Shown here in pieces: positions 46,240 to 56,919 of a stretch of 64,000 bases of DNA. Source of the stretch: Monarcha castaneiventris obscurior (taxonomy: Eukaryota > Chordata > Aves > Passeriformes > Monarchidae); NCBI GenBank assembly GCA_026261815.1, contig JAMPIT010000269.1, positions 1,116,001-1,180,000 on the forward strand. The letters are read 5' to 3'. The notes beneath the pieces are model-generated. The model searched no databases, was not told where the DNA came from, and worked only from the letters and a program-made list of their open reading frames with translations. A program made the position numbers and the translations under genes. Each line of letters begins with the position of its first letter. The stretch's first letter is position 1.

Positions 46240-46610
46240 TGATTAAAGAGCCTCATTTCTTGGAAGAGTCAGTACTCATCATCTGCCGTGCTGAATGAGC
46301 CTCTAACATCCCCTGATCCCATTATATTGTGATTAATTGTGCCAGTTTAAGTCAATAATTCATTTGTTAAAAATAGGCCTGCAAAGTATCATTTGTCTCA
46401 GGGGAGATATCAGAATAAAAAAAAAAAAATTCATTTGATACTTCTCATTAAATTAGTGTTGGGAGTTCTATTGAAGGGTTCTGCTCATGAAACATTTATT
46501 GCAGGCTTATTTGATAAGAAGTTGTATTTGTCTAGAATTATGCCTGCTAACAGATGTAAGGGCCTGCATTTTTCCATTGTTAATGAAAGGATCAGAGCCT
46601 AAACAAGTGC
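46240..46610. promoter_or_regulatory. Strong candidate conserved noncoding element
   Basis: AT-rich block with CCATTATATTGTGATTAATT, AGTCAATAATTCATTTG, CTCATTAAATTAGTG and CATTGTTAATGAAAGG. A 13-base A run sits near 46417. Otherwise complex and repeat-free. Confidence 0.46.
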
Positions 46611-46779
46611 GTGACTGGGGAGAGGGGTCTGTGGTGACAGCAACGGAGATTTGGGGACGTGCTCCACAGAACAGGCACCAGTAACGCCCTCATCCTTCAC
46701 TCTCAAAGTGGGGACCCCCTCTCCCCACTCCCAGCTGGGGCTGACAGCGCAGTAATGGGAGGTTATGTGCCTGCAGGGT

Positions 46780-46910
46780 GAGATGGATGTGCCTCAGAGT
46801 CTCCTACGTGTAAATGGTTATAAATGTTGCATTCATATTCATCGGGCCATTAAAAATGTTTCAGCTGCAAACGGCTCTAAAAGGAATATGCAGGGAGCAG
46901 CGGCTGGCGT
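46780..46910. promoter_or_regulatory. Candidate conserved noncoding element
   Basis: Short complex block with GTAAATGGTTATAAATG, CATATTCATCGGGCCATT and GCAAACGGCTC. CpGs are retained and there are no repeats. It ends about 100 bp before the GGAT/GGT array. Confidence 0.4.
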
Positions 46911-47010
46911 GGTGATGGCAATGGCCACAACTGACAGAGACATGCTCCAGATCCTCATCCTGCACTCGGGCAGGCCTGGGAGCACGGGAATGTTCCTGGG
47001 GTGTGTGGAA

Positions 47011-47095
47011 GGATGGAGGGATGGATGGATGGATGGATGGATGGATGGATGGATGGATGGATGGATGGATGGATGGATGGATGGATGGATGGATG
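47011..47095. repeat. (GGAT)n microsatellite
   Basis: About 21 GGAT units, nearly perfect apart from one GGAGG near the start. It is directly joined to a GGT array. Frames through it read as repeated Met-Asp-Gly-Trp or His-Pro-Ser-Ile. Confidence 0.97.
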
Positions 47096-47165
47096 GTGGT
47101 GGTGGTGGGGTGGTGGTGGTGGTGGTGGTGGTGGTGGTGGTGGTGGTGGTGGTGGTGGTGGTGGT
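47096..47165. repeat. (GGT)n microsatellite
   Basis: About 23 GGT units with one GGGG interruption near 47107. It is continuous with the GGAT array, forming a compound microsatellite of about 155 bp. Confidence 0.97.
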
Positions 47166-47734
47166 CATGGGAGCTCACCAAAGCTGCACAACCACCCCTT
47201 CAGGGGCTGGGCTGGTGGCTGATGGGGGCTGCAGGCTCTGCTCTCTCCCCAGAGTCACTCCAGGCCGGGTCACCGGCGCTGTCCCTCACTGATGGACATG
47301 CAGTGACCACGGGGCTGGAGCCAAAGGGCTCCCAGGATTCCTTCTGGAGCTCAGCCACGACCTGGATCATGTCAGGAAAGCAGAGCCTCGTTGGTTTAGG
47401 GTGAGAAGCTCCAGTGAGCAGCACTGGACCTGCACAGGGGGGAGTTCAAACCCTCTCCCTGATGCCACGAGAACACCTGGGCTGGGCCTGGCATTTGTTC
47501 CAAGTCATGAAATGAAGGATGGGGAGGATGTGCTGGGAAGGAGGCGCTGGAGAAGACGAGGAAACACTGCACCACTCAAGAAAACGTGCATGTCAAACCA
47601 GGCTGGGTTTGGAAACCCCACCGAGTCCGATGCCAGGGTCTGTTCCAGAATTCATACCAAAAACAAATCTCCACGAACCGCAAGGCTCTCTTCAAACCCC
47701 GGCTCTGTGTTCTCTGTGTTTTCCGCTGGTGTCT
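47166..47734. other. Spacer, no gene recognised
   Basis: GC-rich DNA. The frames here extend out of the compound microsatellite and are not taken as genes. Confidence 0.4.
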
Positions 47735-47850
47735 GTGAGATATTTTATAGCTCTTGCATCACATTACCTGGTGATCTGCCCATCGGCCCTACAATCCCCG
47801 CATTGTCTGCGAGCCCCGTGTTTGACAGCGAGCTCTATTAATGTGCTGCG
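47735..47850. promoter_or_regulatory. Candidate conserved noncoding element (short)
   Basis: Block with GATATTTTATAGCTCTTGC, CATCGGCCCTACAATCC and GCTCTATTAATGTGCTGCGC. Several CpGs are kept in a non-island context. Repeat-free. Confidence 0.37.
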
Positions 47851-48129
47851 CCGGGCCAAAAATGTGTCAGTGCTGCAAGGGGGCTAGCGCAGAGCGCCTT
47901 TGATGTGTGAGTGACACGGCTCATGTGTCTATGGGGTGGGAGGGCAGGGCTGGAGCAGCACTGAGGGAAGGGGGAGCCGGGGCCGGCAGCTGCGGGCGCA
48001 GCTCTGCCCGTGCAGGATCCGGGCACTGCCCCCTTCCCAACACAGCCACGGCTCTGCAACCTCAGCCCTTTAATGCACTCGTGCTCCTCCTGACGGTGTC
48101 CCTGCAGGAAGGGGATGGATCTTGTTTAT
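47851..48129. other. Spacer, no gene recognised
   Basis: GC-rich, moderately CpG-containing DNA. Nothing was recognised. Confidence 0.38.
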
Positions 48130-48720
48130 GCTGAGCAGAGCTCAGCTCAATTAAGTCGATGAAGCCAAATCAAGGGCAATTTCTGTTCGATGGAGCTGCG
48201 AGTTGGTCTCTCTGTAAAACCAGTGCAGGTTGTTTCTCTCGCTGACAGATGGCTCGAGGAAGGTAGGGGTGCCTTGTCATTTTCTCACACTTTGGCAACA
48301 TTTTGTGTAGCTTCTCCTGTCAATAAAATCTCATTTGAATTGACCTGAATTGACGGATAAGTATTGACTTGAACAAGAGATGGATCCAGTCAATAAGCTC
48401 TCATGCCTCAGGGCATAAGCCAGTCACTAACTCAGGGAAGGTTAGAAGGAAATATCCCTGATGTGTTGATTATTCCATAAAATTGTCCACTAGGAGGATT
48501 TATGGACATTTGGTTGCTCACAAATACAACATACAGGACTGTAGGGACCATTAACCTGTTCTAGCCCAACAGTTCTGAGGTTCTGCAACTCTGAGCATCT
48601 TTACAAGAATTGTAGAAGAAAAATTGAGTATTGGTGGTGTTTAAAAGCTTGGAAAGAAGAATTTTGTTGTTGAATCTTAATCTAAATACCAGAACCTGAG
48701 AGGTTCTTTCCCTATTTTCC
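48130..48720. promoter_or_regulatory. Strong candidate conserved noncoding element
   Basis: About 500-600 bp of AT-rich complex DNA with CTCAATTAAGTCGATGAAGC, CGCTGACAGATGGC, GTCAATAAAATCTC and a run of TTGAAT/TTGAC words near 48335-48372 (GAATTGACCTGAATTGACGG). Repeat-free. The last 120 bp are less convincing. Confidence 0.44.
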
Positions 48721-49108
48721 CTGTAGTTGTCCCACGCAGAGCTTTTGGTGCCTGAATATAAAATCAGAGCTGAGTTTTGTGCCCCATCCTTGTGCTTTGC
48801 CCCCTGGAGCACCCGAGGGTAGGAGGAGCGAACCCCTTGGTTCCAACAGGTGGTGGATGCTGGAGCTGTGTCCCACCCGTGTGCTGTGTTTGCTCTCCAG
48901 AGGGTTTTTGGTGCTGTCTGAGTCCTGCCCTGGCCCTCCAGGCCTTGGGAATTCCAGCGCACGGGAAGGAAGCTTCAGCAGAGAGAGCAGGGGTCGGCTG
49001 GGAGGTTGTTACCAAAGCGATGCCAAAAACATCCCCAGGAGCTCAACTACGCAGTGCCCCCGATGAAGGGAACAGCTTGGGCTGCCCTCAGAGGCCTGTG
49101 AGGGGAGC
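48721..49108. other. Spacer, no gene recognised
   Basis: GC-rich DNA before the 26-bp minisatellite. A 130-codon plus frame (48777-49169) has no domain. Confidence 0.38.
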
Positions 49109-49109
49109 T

Positions 49110-49310
49110 CTGGGTGAACCCATGGAAGGGAAGGTCCAGGTGAACCCCTGGAAGAGAAGATCCAGGTGAATGCATGGAAGGGATGATCCAGGTGAACCCA
49201 TGGAAGGGAAGATCCAGGTGAACCCCTGGAAGGAGAGCTCTGGGTGAACCCCTGGAAGGGAAGATCCAGGTGAACCCCTGGAAGGAGGGCTCAGGGTGAA
49301 CCCTGACACT
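49110..49310. repeat. 26-bp minisatellite, eight copies
   Basis: GGTGAA anchors lie at 49113, 49139, 49165, 49191, 49217, 49243, 49269 and 49295, an exact 26-bp period. The typical unit starts GGTGAACCCCTGGAAGGGAA and ends GATCCA. A second unit type ends GAGCTCTG. Confidence 0.95.
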
Positions 49311-49609
49311 CTCTGGGAGCCCCTCGGAGGGCAGTGACATCCTCCAGGCCACCGACAGCCCCTTGTGTGGACTCGGGGAAGAGCTGGGTCCAGTGCCACT
49401 TCGTGCCCTCCATGTGTGAGGTGTGGGGAGACCCTGCCCAGCTCCCCACAGGCAGCCCTGGGGAGCAGCTCTGTGGGCAGGGCAGGCGGGGCTGGGCTGG
49501 TGCCATGGGCCAGGAGCTGTCCCCGCTGTCCCTTTAAGCCACCGGCTGTCCCCGTGTTCCCAGCACGGGAGGCTGCCTGTCAGCAGGGAGCAGAAAACAG
49601 ATTGTGACA
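49311..49609. other. GC-rich spacer
   Basis: GC-rich DNA between the minisatellite and a sharp switch to AT-rich sequence at about 49620. Nothing was recognised. Confidence 0.4.
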
Positions 49610-50200
49610 CAGGGCAGTGATTTTTTTTAACAATCCTATTATGAAAGACAGAGTGCTCCCATTTCCTTTGCAGCTTTTATCAAGACTTAAATTGCTGCCA
49701 AGGGAGAAGGGGGGTGAGGGGAACCTCACTGCTTTTATTTTATTTTTAATTTTTTTAAGAAAGGATTTTGCTTAGTTACTAAATTCCTGCCTAAGTCTCC
49801 TCCGAGCAGAGATCCAACAGTATCCCTATTAAATTATATAGAGCGAGTCCAGTCCTTGGCTGTCAGCGGGACCCATCAGTCCTAATTTATCGCCCCAGGA
49901 AACACAGTACAATTATGGTAATAAATAATAATAGGATTCAGTACATGACAACATGAATGATGGAGCCTCTCAGAACTCATTTACATTGCTTTGTGTTGCA
50001 ATCACCCTGCTTCTAATGTAATGCCAAGCAAATGAGCCTTTTTGAATATTGTGCAATCTATTGCAAGTCAACTGGCACAAAACTCACTCAATAAATCATG
50101 TTCAAACACATGCCTCTAATGACAGGTAAATCAACAATGAAGTAATTGCATTTAATGTATTGAAATACTGGACAAAAACAGTGACCTCAAAGTGACTTTT
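49610..50200. promoter_or_regulatory. Strong candidate conserved noncoding element
   Basis: About 590 bp of complex AT-rich DNA with ACAATCCTATTATGAAAGAC, CCCTATTAAATTATATAGAG, CAGTCCTAATTTATCGCCCC, GGTAATAAATAATAATAGG, AAGTAATTGCATTTAATG and CTCTAATGACAGG. There is no frame and no repeat. It is one of the two most enhancer-like blocks here and may be two adjacent elements. Confidence 0.5.
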
Positions 50201-51572
50201 TGGAGAAGGTTTGGTCCAGTTGCAGTGGTGGAGGGGTGGTTTCTGTCGGGCCCTCCTTGCTCAGATGCACACGTGAGCACCAATGGTCCCATCCCTGTCC
50301 CAGCCTGGGGCCTGGCAGGAGCAGCCTCAGCAGTGCCAGGGGCTCGGGGACAGCCCCAGGGATGGATTCCCTGGATGAGCAGTGCCAGGGGCTCTCTGTG
50401 ACACAGCAGGGGCAGGGCAGCCCAGCAGCACAGAGCGAGGGTTCTGCCCTGTTGCTTCCAATTGACTCGGTTCAGTTTCCCCAATTTCCGTGTGCCATTG
50501 ATTTCAACAGAAAAGGGAAAAGGCGTGTTGGACTGTGAAGCTGCCATGGCACCTCCCCTCAGCCCCTGATGTGGTTTCTTGTGTGGCAGGGTAGGTTTTT
50601 GTTGGGTTTTGGGGTTGTTTTTTCCCTAGGAGGCTGGAGAGGGTGGGAAGAAGTGGCCTTAGCAAAGCAGTCCCTCCGTTGTTGCTGCCCCATAAAAACA
50701 TGATACGAGCAGGGGAAACTTTTAAGATTCTGTTTGAAGGCTGATGAAGAAACAACTTTGCAGATTTTGGCTCCAAGTTTATTCCCTTACCCTTCCCTTG
50801 CAAGGGAATTTGGCAAGTGTCAAAGGTCTCCTTGGATTCTTCAGGCAATGGAAAGGTTTTACATATCCCCAGGCTTGACTGTCTCTGCTGATAGCTCCCA
50901 TATGATAGGAACTGATTAGCAAAATGTCTAGAGCCAGGACAAAAGAACTATTAACTACGGGAAAAAAAGAAAACAACGAGAAATTTCTGTAATTTCAGAA
51001 AATTGTTACCAGTTGTACCTGCCACCCCGTTTGTTCCATGGCAGTGGGGATGTCAGGATACAATCACTCTCTTTTCCTGGACACCAGGACTCCGGGATCT
51101 CAGTTATAAACACTTCCAGCGTCGATGCTGTGGTGGTTGTGCAGGGATTTGTTTTCTTTCCTCCTCACTGTTGGGATGGATTCCTGTCATCCCCACAAGT
51201 GTGGCAGGTATTTGGCAACGCGGCTTCCTGCTGCCACAGCTCATTGCTGGAGGTGAAACCCTTCACACCCCGCAGACCAGACTCAGGGCCGGGTGGAGGT
51301 GGTTGTTTAGTTTGGGTTTTCCTGGGAATCTCCCATAAAGCCGTGCTCTAAACTTCAGTAAGTTTTTGTAGCTGTTTTTGAGGGCCACCATGGAAAAATC
51401 CAGAGCTTTTGGGATGTGGTGGCGGGAATCTCAGCCTGGATAAAGGCTGAGCCTGGGTGTGACCTCGGAGATGACAGAGGAGCCAGAGCTGAGAGTTGAG
51501 TTGGTTTGGAGCCCGAGATTTGGCTGGGGTTTGGTAAACCTGGATTTCCTGTGAGTGAGCACGGCTGTGCTG
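50201..51572. other. Spacer, no gene recognised
   Basis: Mixed DNA, with an AT-richer patch near 50870-51010. The 131- and 112-codon frames show no domain. Confidence 0.4.
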
Positions 51573-51698
51573 TTACACACATGTGACACACACGTGACAA
51601 GCACATGTGACACACACATGTGACACACGTGACACACATGTGACATGCCTGTGACACGCCCGTGACACGCCTGTGACACACATGATCACACGTGTCCC
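51573..51698. repeat. E-box-rich degenerate tandem repeat
   Basis: Degenerate 10-12-bp units of the form CACATGTGACA or CACACGTGACA, ending in CCTGTGACACG variants. It contains four CACATGTG and three CACGTG words, all E-box (CANNTG) type. The minus-strand frames read as Cys-His-Val-rich strings. Confidence 0.9.
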
Positions 51699-51777
51699 AC
51701 ACACCCCAGCTGGGTCCCAGCGTGTGGCTCCTGCAGCATTTCCTGGCAGGCACAGATTCCCTTTCCCGCTCCCTTCC

Positions 51778-51876
51778 CTGATCCCATCCCCTCCCTGATC
51801 CCATCCCATCCCCTCCCTGATCCCATCCCCTCCCTGATCCCATCCCATCCCATCCCATCCCATCCCATCCCATCCC
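51778..51876. repeat. CCCAT / CCCTCCCTGAT tandem repeat
   Basis: Four to five CTCCCTGATCCCATCC units followed by eight CCCAT pentamers (about 51839-51876). Together with the preceding E-box repeat it makes a compound repeat-rich segment of about 300 bp. Confidence 0.92.
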
Positions 51877-52659
51877 GGTGGATCCCGTTAGCAGCAGGAG
51901 CAGCTCCTGCTCCCCCGCCCGTTCCCAGCTCCCGGGGCCCACGGTCAGCGCTGGCCGGGAGGGCCCGGCCGGCCAGTGATTGATGGCCGGGGGTCACCGT
52001 GCTCCACCTTTCCCACTGCAGCGCACACAGCACGGCCCAGCTGGAAGGGAACGAGGGTCTGAACGTGGGGAATAAAGGGCTGGGACCGTCGGGAGCTGCA
52101 GAGGGCTCCAGGCAGGACAAAAGGGAGGAAATGCTGCCCTGGCAGGCGGCTGCAGCCACATTTGGGGTTCTGGTCCTCGTTCCCCCTGTCCCCACAGCGA
52201 GTCCAGGGAAGCTGCTGCATTTACTGCTCTGGAGACAGGGAGGGGGCAGCCTGTAAGGTTTTGGGGAATCTGGGATAGTGGCAGAGGATTTGGGAACTGT
52301 GAGAGCTCCTTCTCTTGGCTGTCCCTGGGCTGTCCGTCTGTCCGTCCCCGCTGCTCCGAGGACATTGTGCCGCTGCAGACTGAGAGGACGGTCGGGGTTT
52401 ATGAAACACTGGGAAACAGGGAATAAAGTGGATGTTCCTGGGGTCCCTGCAGTGAGCACACGTGCACCAGGGTGCTGCAAGCAGGGCCTGGACTCAGGTC
52501 CTTTCTCTCACCATGTGCATGTCTGGTTCACCTCCAGGACCTTGTCTGTGCCCAGAAGTTTTGTCCTTTAAAAAAAACTCTTGAAGGCTCTCTCAGTGCA
52601 GTAAATCACGGTGAGAACAGAGGTTCGGTTTCAGGCTGGTTTAAGGTGAATTAAGAGAT
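51877..52659. other. Spacer, no gene recognised
   Basis: GC-rich DNA with some CpG near 51890-51975. The 264-codon minus frame (51686-52480) runs through the pentamer repeats and has no domain. Confidence 0.4.
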
Positions 52660-53000
52660 TAAGAGCAGTGCCACAGCCTTTGTGCTGGGTTACTAAGTCA
52701 GTTAAAGATTATCCATTGACATGTCAGATGCATCATCACCTCGCTGTGATTCAGCAGTTGCTCTTCACGGGCACAAATGCAGATTAACGTGCTGGAACTC
52801 GACCGTTTCTCATTCAGCTTTAATACAACTTCACCTTTGTTTGCTCTAACGACGACGCTCCGTGGCTCTGGTGACTCACAGCGAGGATGTCACTGCGTTT
52901 GAGTCTTTGCAAGAGATGTGAAATGTTGTTGTTGCCCTACTTTGCAGAATGAGGAGATTCAGTGAAAATGGGAGAAATCAGTCCAATAGCACTCAAGAAA
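52660..53000. promoter_or_regulatory. Strong candidate conserved noncoding element
   Basis: Block with GATTATCCATTGACATGTCA near 52707 (GACATGTC palindrome), GATGCATCATCACC, CAGATTAACGTGCTGG, CTAACGACGACGCTCCG and GTGACTCACAGCG. Several CpGs are retained in AT-rich context. Repeat-free. Confidence 0.46.
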
Positions 53001-53589
53001 CTGGCAATAAAGAAGGCATGTCAGTCACTTGTAGGAACAGAGGGAGATTTTGGATTTAATTCACCTCAAATTTCAGTTGATTCTGCACAAGTGAGTAGTG
53101 ATTTTTGATTCACTGCAGACAAGAAAAAATGCTGATTTTGCTGGCTGAGTCAGCTCTGAGAATCTGATTTGGCTGTGGCAAGGTTTATTCTTTTGTTATT
53201 AAAACAAAATAAATAACAAAAAGATGTTCATCAGAAGGAAAGGTGAGGTCTTGCCCTGAACTGAACTGAACTGTACTCTCTCCTCTGTGAGAGTGTGATT
53301 TCACACCGTGAGAGGCTCCTGCGTGTGAAGCCAGCTGGGTTTGAGATGGCACGAGGGAGGAAAGGAGAATGAACTGATGCAGTGAGAGTTTCCAGGACCT
53401 TCTGGAGCAGCGATACGAAGTCTGCTCCTGTGAATCACTGGTTCACACTCAGCCTTCCCCCGGGGCCCTCCCCAGGCTCACACTGCCGTGTCCATCAGCC
53501 CTCAATGACTCAACGCTGTGCTTTGCTCTGCTTCCCTCCAGAGAGGGTTTTGCAGCCCAGCAGAGCTCACCAGAGGAAAGATTTCCTGG
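53001..53589. other. Spacer, AT-rich then GC-rich
   Basis: AT-rich until about 53230 (TTGTTATTAAAACAAAATAA near 53195), with a CTGAACTGAACTGAACTGTA repeat near 53258, and GC-richer after that. Nothing else was recognised. Confidence 0.38.
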
Positions 53590-53690
53590 TAATCAGTCTG
53601 AATTTTCCTTCACTGGCTTTCATCACGTTGCTAATTAGCACTAACCCATTGGCCCGTTTCTGCTCGGTGAAATGGCCTTACAAACCCTCT
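53590..53690. promoter_or_regulatory. Candidate conserved noncoding element (short)
   Basis: Block with TGGTAATCAGTCTG, GTTGCTAATTAGCACTAACC and CCATTGGCCCG. Short and repeat-free. Confidence 0.36.
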
Positions 53691-53919
53691 TCCAGCATCT
53701 CCCAGGGCCTCATTTCCTCACCAGTTACCCCTCCTGGTCCCTCATCACTCCCCGTTTCTCTGGACAAGCCATGCCCGAGCGTTTGTGGTGTTATCCAGCC
53801 CTGCCTCCCAGAGCCAGTGCCCTTGGAGCAGGGAGGTCACTCAAGGAATTTGCTGGAGCTTCAAAGACCTCGGGTCAAGATCCAGCAAACTCCATACCCG
53901 GGGAAATTGGGTTGCTAGG
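53691..53919. other. Spacer, no gene recognised
   Basis: GC-richer DNA. The 178-codon plus frame (53382-53918) crosses this part and has no domain. Confidence 0.38.
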
Positions 53920-54155
53920 ATCCCAAGATTGTTTATTATGCTCTCAACTTTAATTAGCTGTAAGTAACATCATGTCAGTGTTCTGCCACAAATGCTAAAG
54001 CTGTCAAGGCAATTTTACCGAGTCTGGCAGCTTAAATCAGAAACAAGAAAGTCAACATGTCAATAATGGATCTAGACATGATGGATATATTAAAGGGGAA
54101 ACCTAAAAGTTCTGGACTTCATTATGCTGCCTTCAGCTCTGACAACGTGTGCCAG
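53920..54155. promoter_or_regulatory. Strong candidate conserved noncoding element
   Basis: AT-rich block with GATTGTTTATTATGC, CTTTAATTAGCTG, CATGTCAATAATGG and ATGGATATATTAAAGG. Repeat-free. A short plus frame (54057-54266) starts here but resembles nothing known. Confidence 0.44.
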
Positions 54156-54534
54156 AGAAATCTGCACCTCGTTGGAAAAGCCCCTTGGAGATGCTGTTCC
54201 CAATTAGGGGGCACTTCTGCTCACCTCCAGGCAGTGGGTTTGGGCTGGATGTGCCTCACAGTGTGAATCAGGGAAAGGGCAGGGGCAGCAAGAACCTGCT
54301 CAGGTTCAATTTCTACAAATTGATCCGTGTGGGGAGGCAGGGTGTGGTGAGACTGATTTTTCCTGTGGGTGTTGTGCCTTTTTGAAAGCTTCTTTAGAAA
54401 GGGATGGACACTTTGGCCACTGGAGGTGTCTGCATTTGCTTGTAGAAGTTTTTGGGCGTGAGCCTGAGCAGGGAGTCACGAGGAGATGATGGACCTGTGG
54501 CTGCAGGGGATGTGTGTGGGAGAGGGAAAGTGCA

Positions 54535-54715
54535 GGAACCAACTTCCTTTCTATTCCATTAGTTAATGGTTGTTTATTTTCTGACATGTCCCATTCGAAG
54601 TGTATTTTGGCTTGTGTGTTATACATATGTCTATGAAAATTAAGCAGATTTGCCACGGTCTGACAATGTTAATACTGCTCTGAAAATATAAACAGATGTT
54701 TTAGGAGCTCTCAGG
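54535..54715. promoter_or_regulatory. Candidate conserved noncoding element
   Basis: AT-rich block with CCATTAGTTAATGG (near-palindrome), GGTTGTTTATTTTCTGAC, GTTATACATATGTC and GAAAATATAAACAG. It holds two forkhead-like words (TGTTTAT and ATAAACA). Repeat-free. Confidence 0.43.
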
Positions 54716-55455
54716 TCGTGGGATCACCAGAGCTGCGTGTGCGTGTCAGGGGCTCTCCAGTACCTCTCCATGTGTCCTGAGGTGGGGCTGGCAGCAGAGA
54801 ATGGCTTCTTTTATACCAAATAATGGCTGACTCAGTGTTTGTTTTAAAATCTGGAAGGGGGATAGTTCTGCAGAGCAAAAAGACTGAAGAAACCCAAAGC
54901 TTTTAGTGAAGCTGAACCGGCCTCTCGCTTCAGCAAATTCCGTGTGCACCTGCCAAGTGTGGAGCTGCTGGAGACCCCCTTTGCTGCACTGATGGCTGCA
55001 GCTCCCCCTCAGCCACGGGCACAGAGCTCAGGGGCAGCCGGGGTATGAGCAGGAGGGACAGTTCTGGTCACAGCGATGCTGCTCCTGTGCTGCCAGGAGC
55101 TTTCCACGCTCTGCTCATCCTTCCAGGGCTGGGCAGGCTGGGGAGGCCCTCAGGGGGACACGGCCTCACCTTTTGGGGGACCTACAGCCATTTGTGCTCG
55201 GAGTTTCCATGCTGGGGTGTCCCCGGCCCCTCGCTGTCCCCGTGGGCTGCAGGGCTGGTGCTGCTGTGTGACCCCCGTGGCTGCTGCCCCACCAGACCCT
55301 TCCTCCTGCTGCCTCAGAGCCCCTCCAGGGGCTGCTCCTGAAGTTTAGCAGCACTCTAAGCCCAGCACGGAATCAAATATTTGGCCCCCTTTGCTCAAGC
55401 TTTGTTTCTCTTCCACATTCGGCTCTCCCAGATGTTTTTGGTCATTTCCAGGTTG

Positions 55456-55474
55456 TAATTAATAATAATAATAA
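55456..55474. repeat. (AAT)n microsatellite
   Basis: About five AAT units within TTGTAATTAATAATAATA. Confidence 0.85.
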
Positions 55475-55877
55475 ATCAGCATAGTCCGTCAGGGCTGGCT
55501 GTTTCCTGCCACCACTTGGATTAGAGGGCTCCGTGTTTTTCCAGATTTTCCAACTGTTGGTCAAGGGAAGCTGTCATGTGGGGACTGTTGGTTAATAATA
55601 AACCCCAGCACATTCCTCCCTGGGAAAGTAACATCTTCACATCTGCTTTTGGGTGGAAACATCTGTCCTGTCCAAGGCCTGTCTGTCTTGAGAAGAGACA
55701 GGCATTGTGGGAGAGCACTCCAGCTGGGCAGGGGCTGGCTTCCCTCTCCCCCTCCCGAAATCTCTCTGACACTGACGTGCACCACGCAGCCAGCGCTGTC
55801 CCAGCCTTTGCCAGGCATTTGTCTCTTGCACACGGAGCTGTGTGAGCAACCCGGGGAAAATCGTGAGAGATGCAATT

Positions 55878-55890
55878 AAAAAAAAAAAAA
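55878..55890 (+). repeat. A13 homopolymer with AAAAG run
   Basis: Run of 13 A followed by AAGAAAAGAAAAGAAGG. No retroelement body was recognised. Confidence 0.8.
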
Positions 55891-56526
55891 CCAAGAAAAG
55901 AAAAGAAGGCTGCTGCTTCTTAAGGATGCAAATATTTGAGCAAGGTGTTACCAACAGTGTGAGTGTGCAGGAGGGAAGCAGTGGGAGCTCGGGGAGGCTC
56001 AGCCTCTAACCAGGGGTAACAATGAGCCAGTCCTGTTGGGAGTTTCTGTTCACAGAGCTGCAGATCTGTAGGGAAGGGAGAGCAGCACCAGGAGGTAACC
56101 CCAGCTCAGGGAGGGAATGATTCTCACCCTGTTCCTGAGCTGGATTTGCACGTTCGGGGGACACAGCAAATATTTTGCTTTATCTTAATGGAGAAGCCAA
56201 GGAGTCTCGCCTTGCAGCATCCCCCAGTTGTGAGCAAGGGACAGAGCCCGTGTGTCCTTGTCTCAGCTGTGCCAGATCCAGGGTGGTGGTGGAGGAGCTG
56301 AGCTGCTGGTGAGCCAAAACGCTGTCCCTGGCTGCTGCCCCTGCCCCTCTGACCCTGCTGGACTGGGAAAGTGGCCAGGGGGAAAAGAAGCAACCCTTCC
56401 CACAAGCTGGGAGGCCCAGGAGGGCTCCTCCAGCTGGGTGGGGATTTGGGGCTGCAGCAGCATTTCCCTGCTGCTCTCTGTGCTCAGGCAGCACCAGTGA
56501 AGCCACGCTCTGCCCCTGCCAGCCCT

Positions 56527-56569
56527 GGATGGAGGGATGGATGGAGGGATGGATGGATGGATGGATGGA
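56527..56569. repeat. (GGAT)n imperfect microsatellite
   Basis: About ten GGAT/GGAGGGAT units. This is the third GGAT locus in the window. Confidence 0.93.
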
Positions 56570-56605
56570 CTGACACATCCGAGGGGGATTTGTCTCTCTC
56601 AGCCT

Positions 56606-56652
56606 CCCTGGAGCAGGGCAGAGCATCCCTGGAGCAGGGCAGAGCATCCCTG
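56606..56652. repeat. 21-bp tandem duplication
   Basis: CCCTGGAGCAGGGCAGAGCA(T) repeats exactly at 56606 and 56627, with a partial third copy at 56648. Confidence 0.93.
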
Positions 56653-56919
56653 GCTCTGGCTCTCCCCAGCCGAGCGCTGGCCCCCGCGAGCTGCTGGTGG
56701 CATTTATTGCAGGAGCAGAAAGTGCTTGCCTCATCACGGGAGCAGCTGGAGACAGAGAGGCTTTCAAAGGCGTGTGACTGACCTCTACCTCGGCTGCCGG
56801 GGGCCGGGGATTGCCGACTCAGTGGAATTTTTTTCTTCTTCTCTCCGTGTCTCTCTGCCTCCCGTTCCTTTCCGCAGTGTCCTGACCTTGTGAGGCCTTG
56901 GTCTCCCCCCTATCCATCT
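56653..56919. other. GC-rich spacer
   Basis: GC-rich DNA with a pyrimidine-rich patch near 56830-56870. Nothing was recognised. Confidence 0.38.

Larger units (their letters stand above)
54716..56526. other. Spacer with short simple repeats
   Basis: Mixed DNA. An AAT run lies at 55456-55474 and an A13 run at 55878-55890. An octamer ATGCAAAT is at 55926-55933, just after the A-run and an AAAAG repeat. Frames overlap on both strands and show no domain. Confidence 0.42.

Noticed and set aside
46839..47292. His-Pro-Ser-Ile and Met-Asp-Gly-Trp repeat proteins
   Set aside because: These are translations of the compound GGAT/GGT microsatellite. The same artefact occurs at 10303-10526 and 56180-56893.
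47443..47460. GAGTTCAAACCCTC as a tRNA B box
   Set aside because: No A box or cloverleaf could be made upstream, so it is not a tRNA gene or SINE.
51431..51863. Cys-His-Val-rich minus frame resembling a zinc-binding protein
   Set aside because: It is a reading of the CACATGTGACA tandem repeat and has no zinc-finger spacing.
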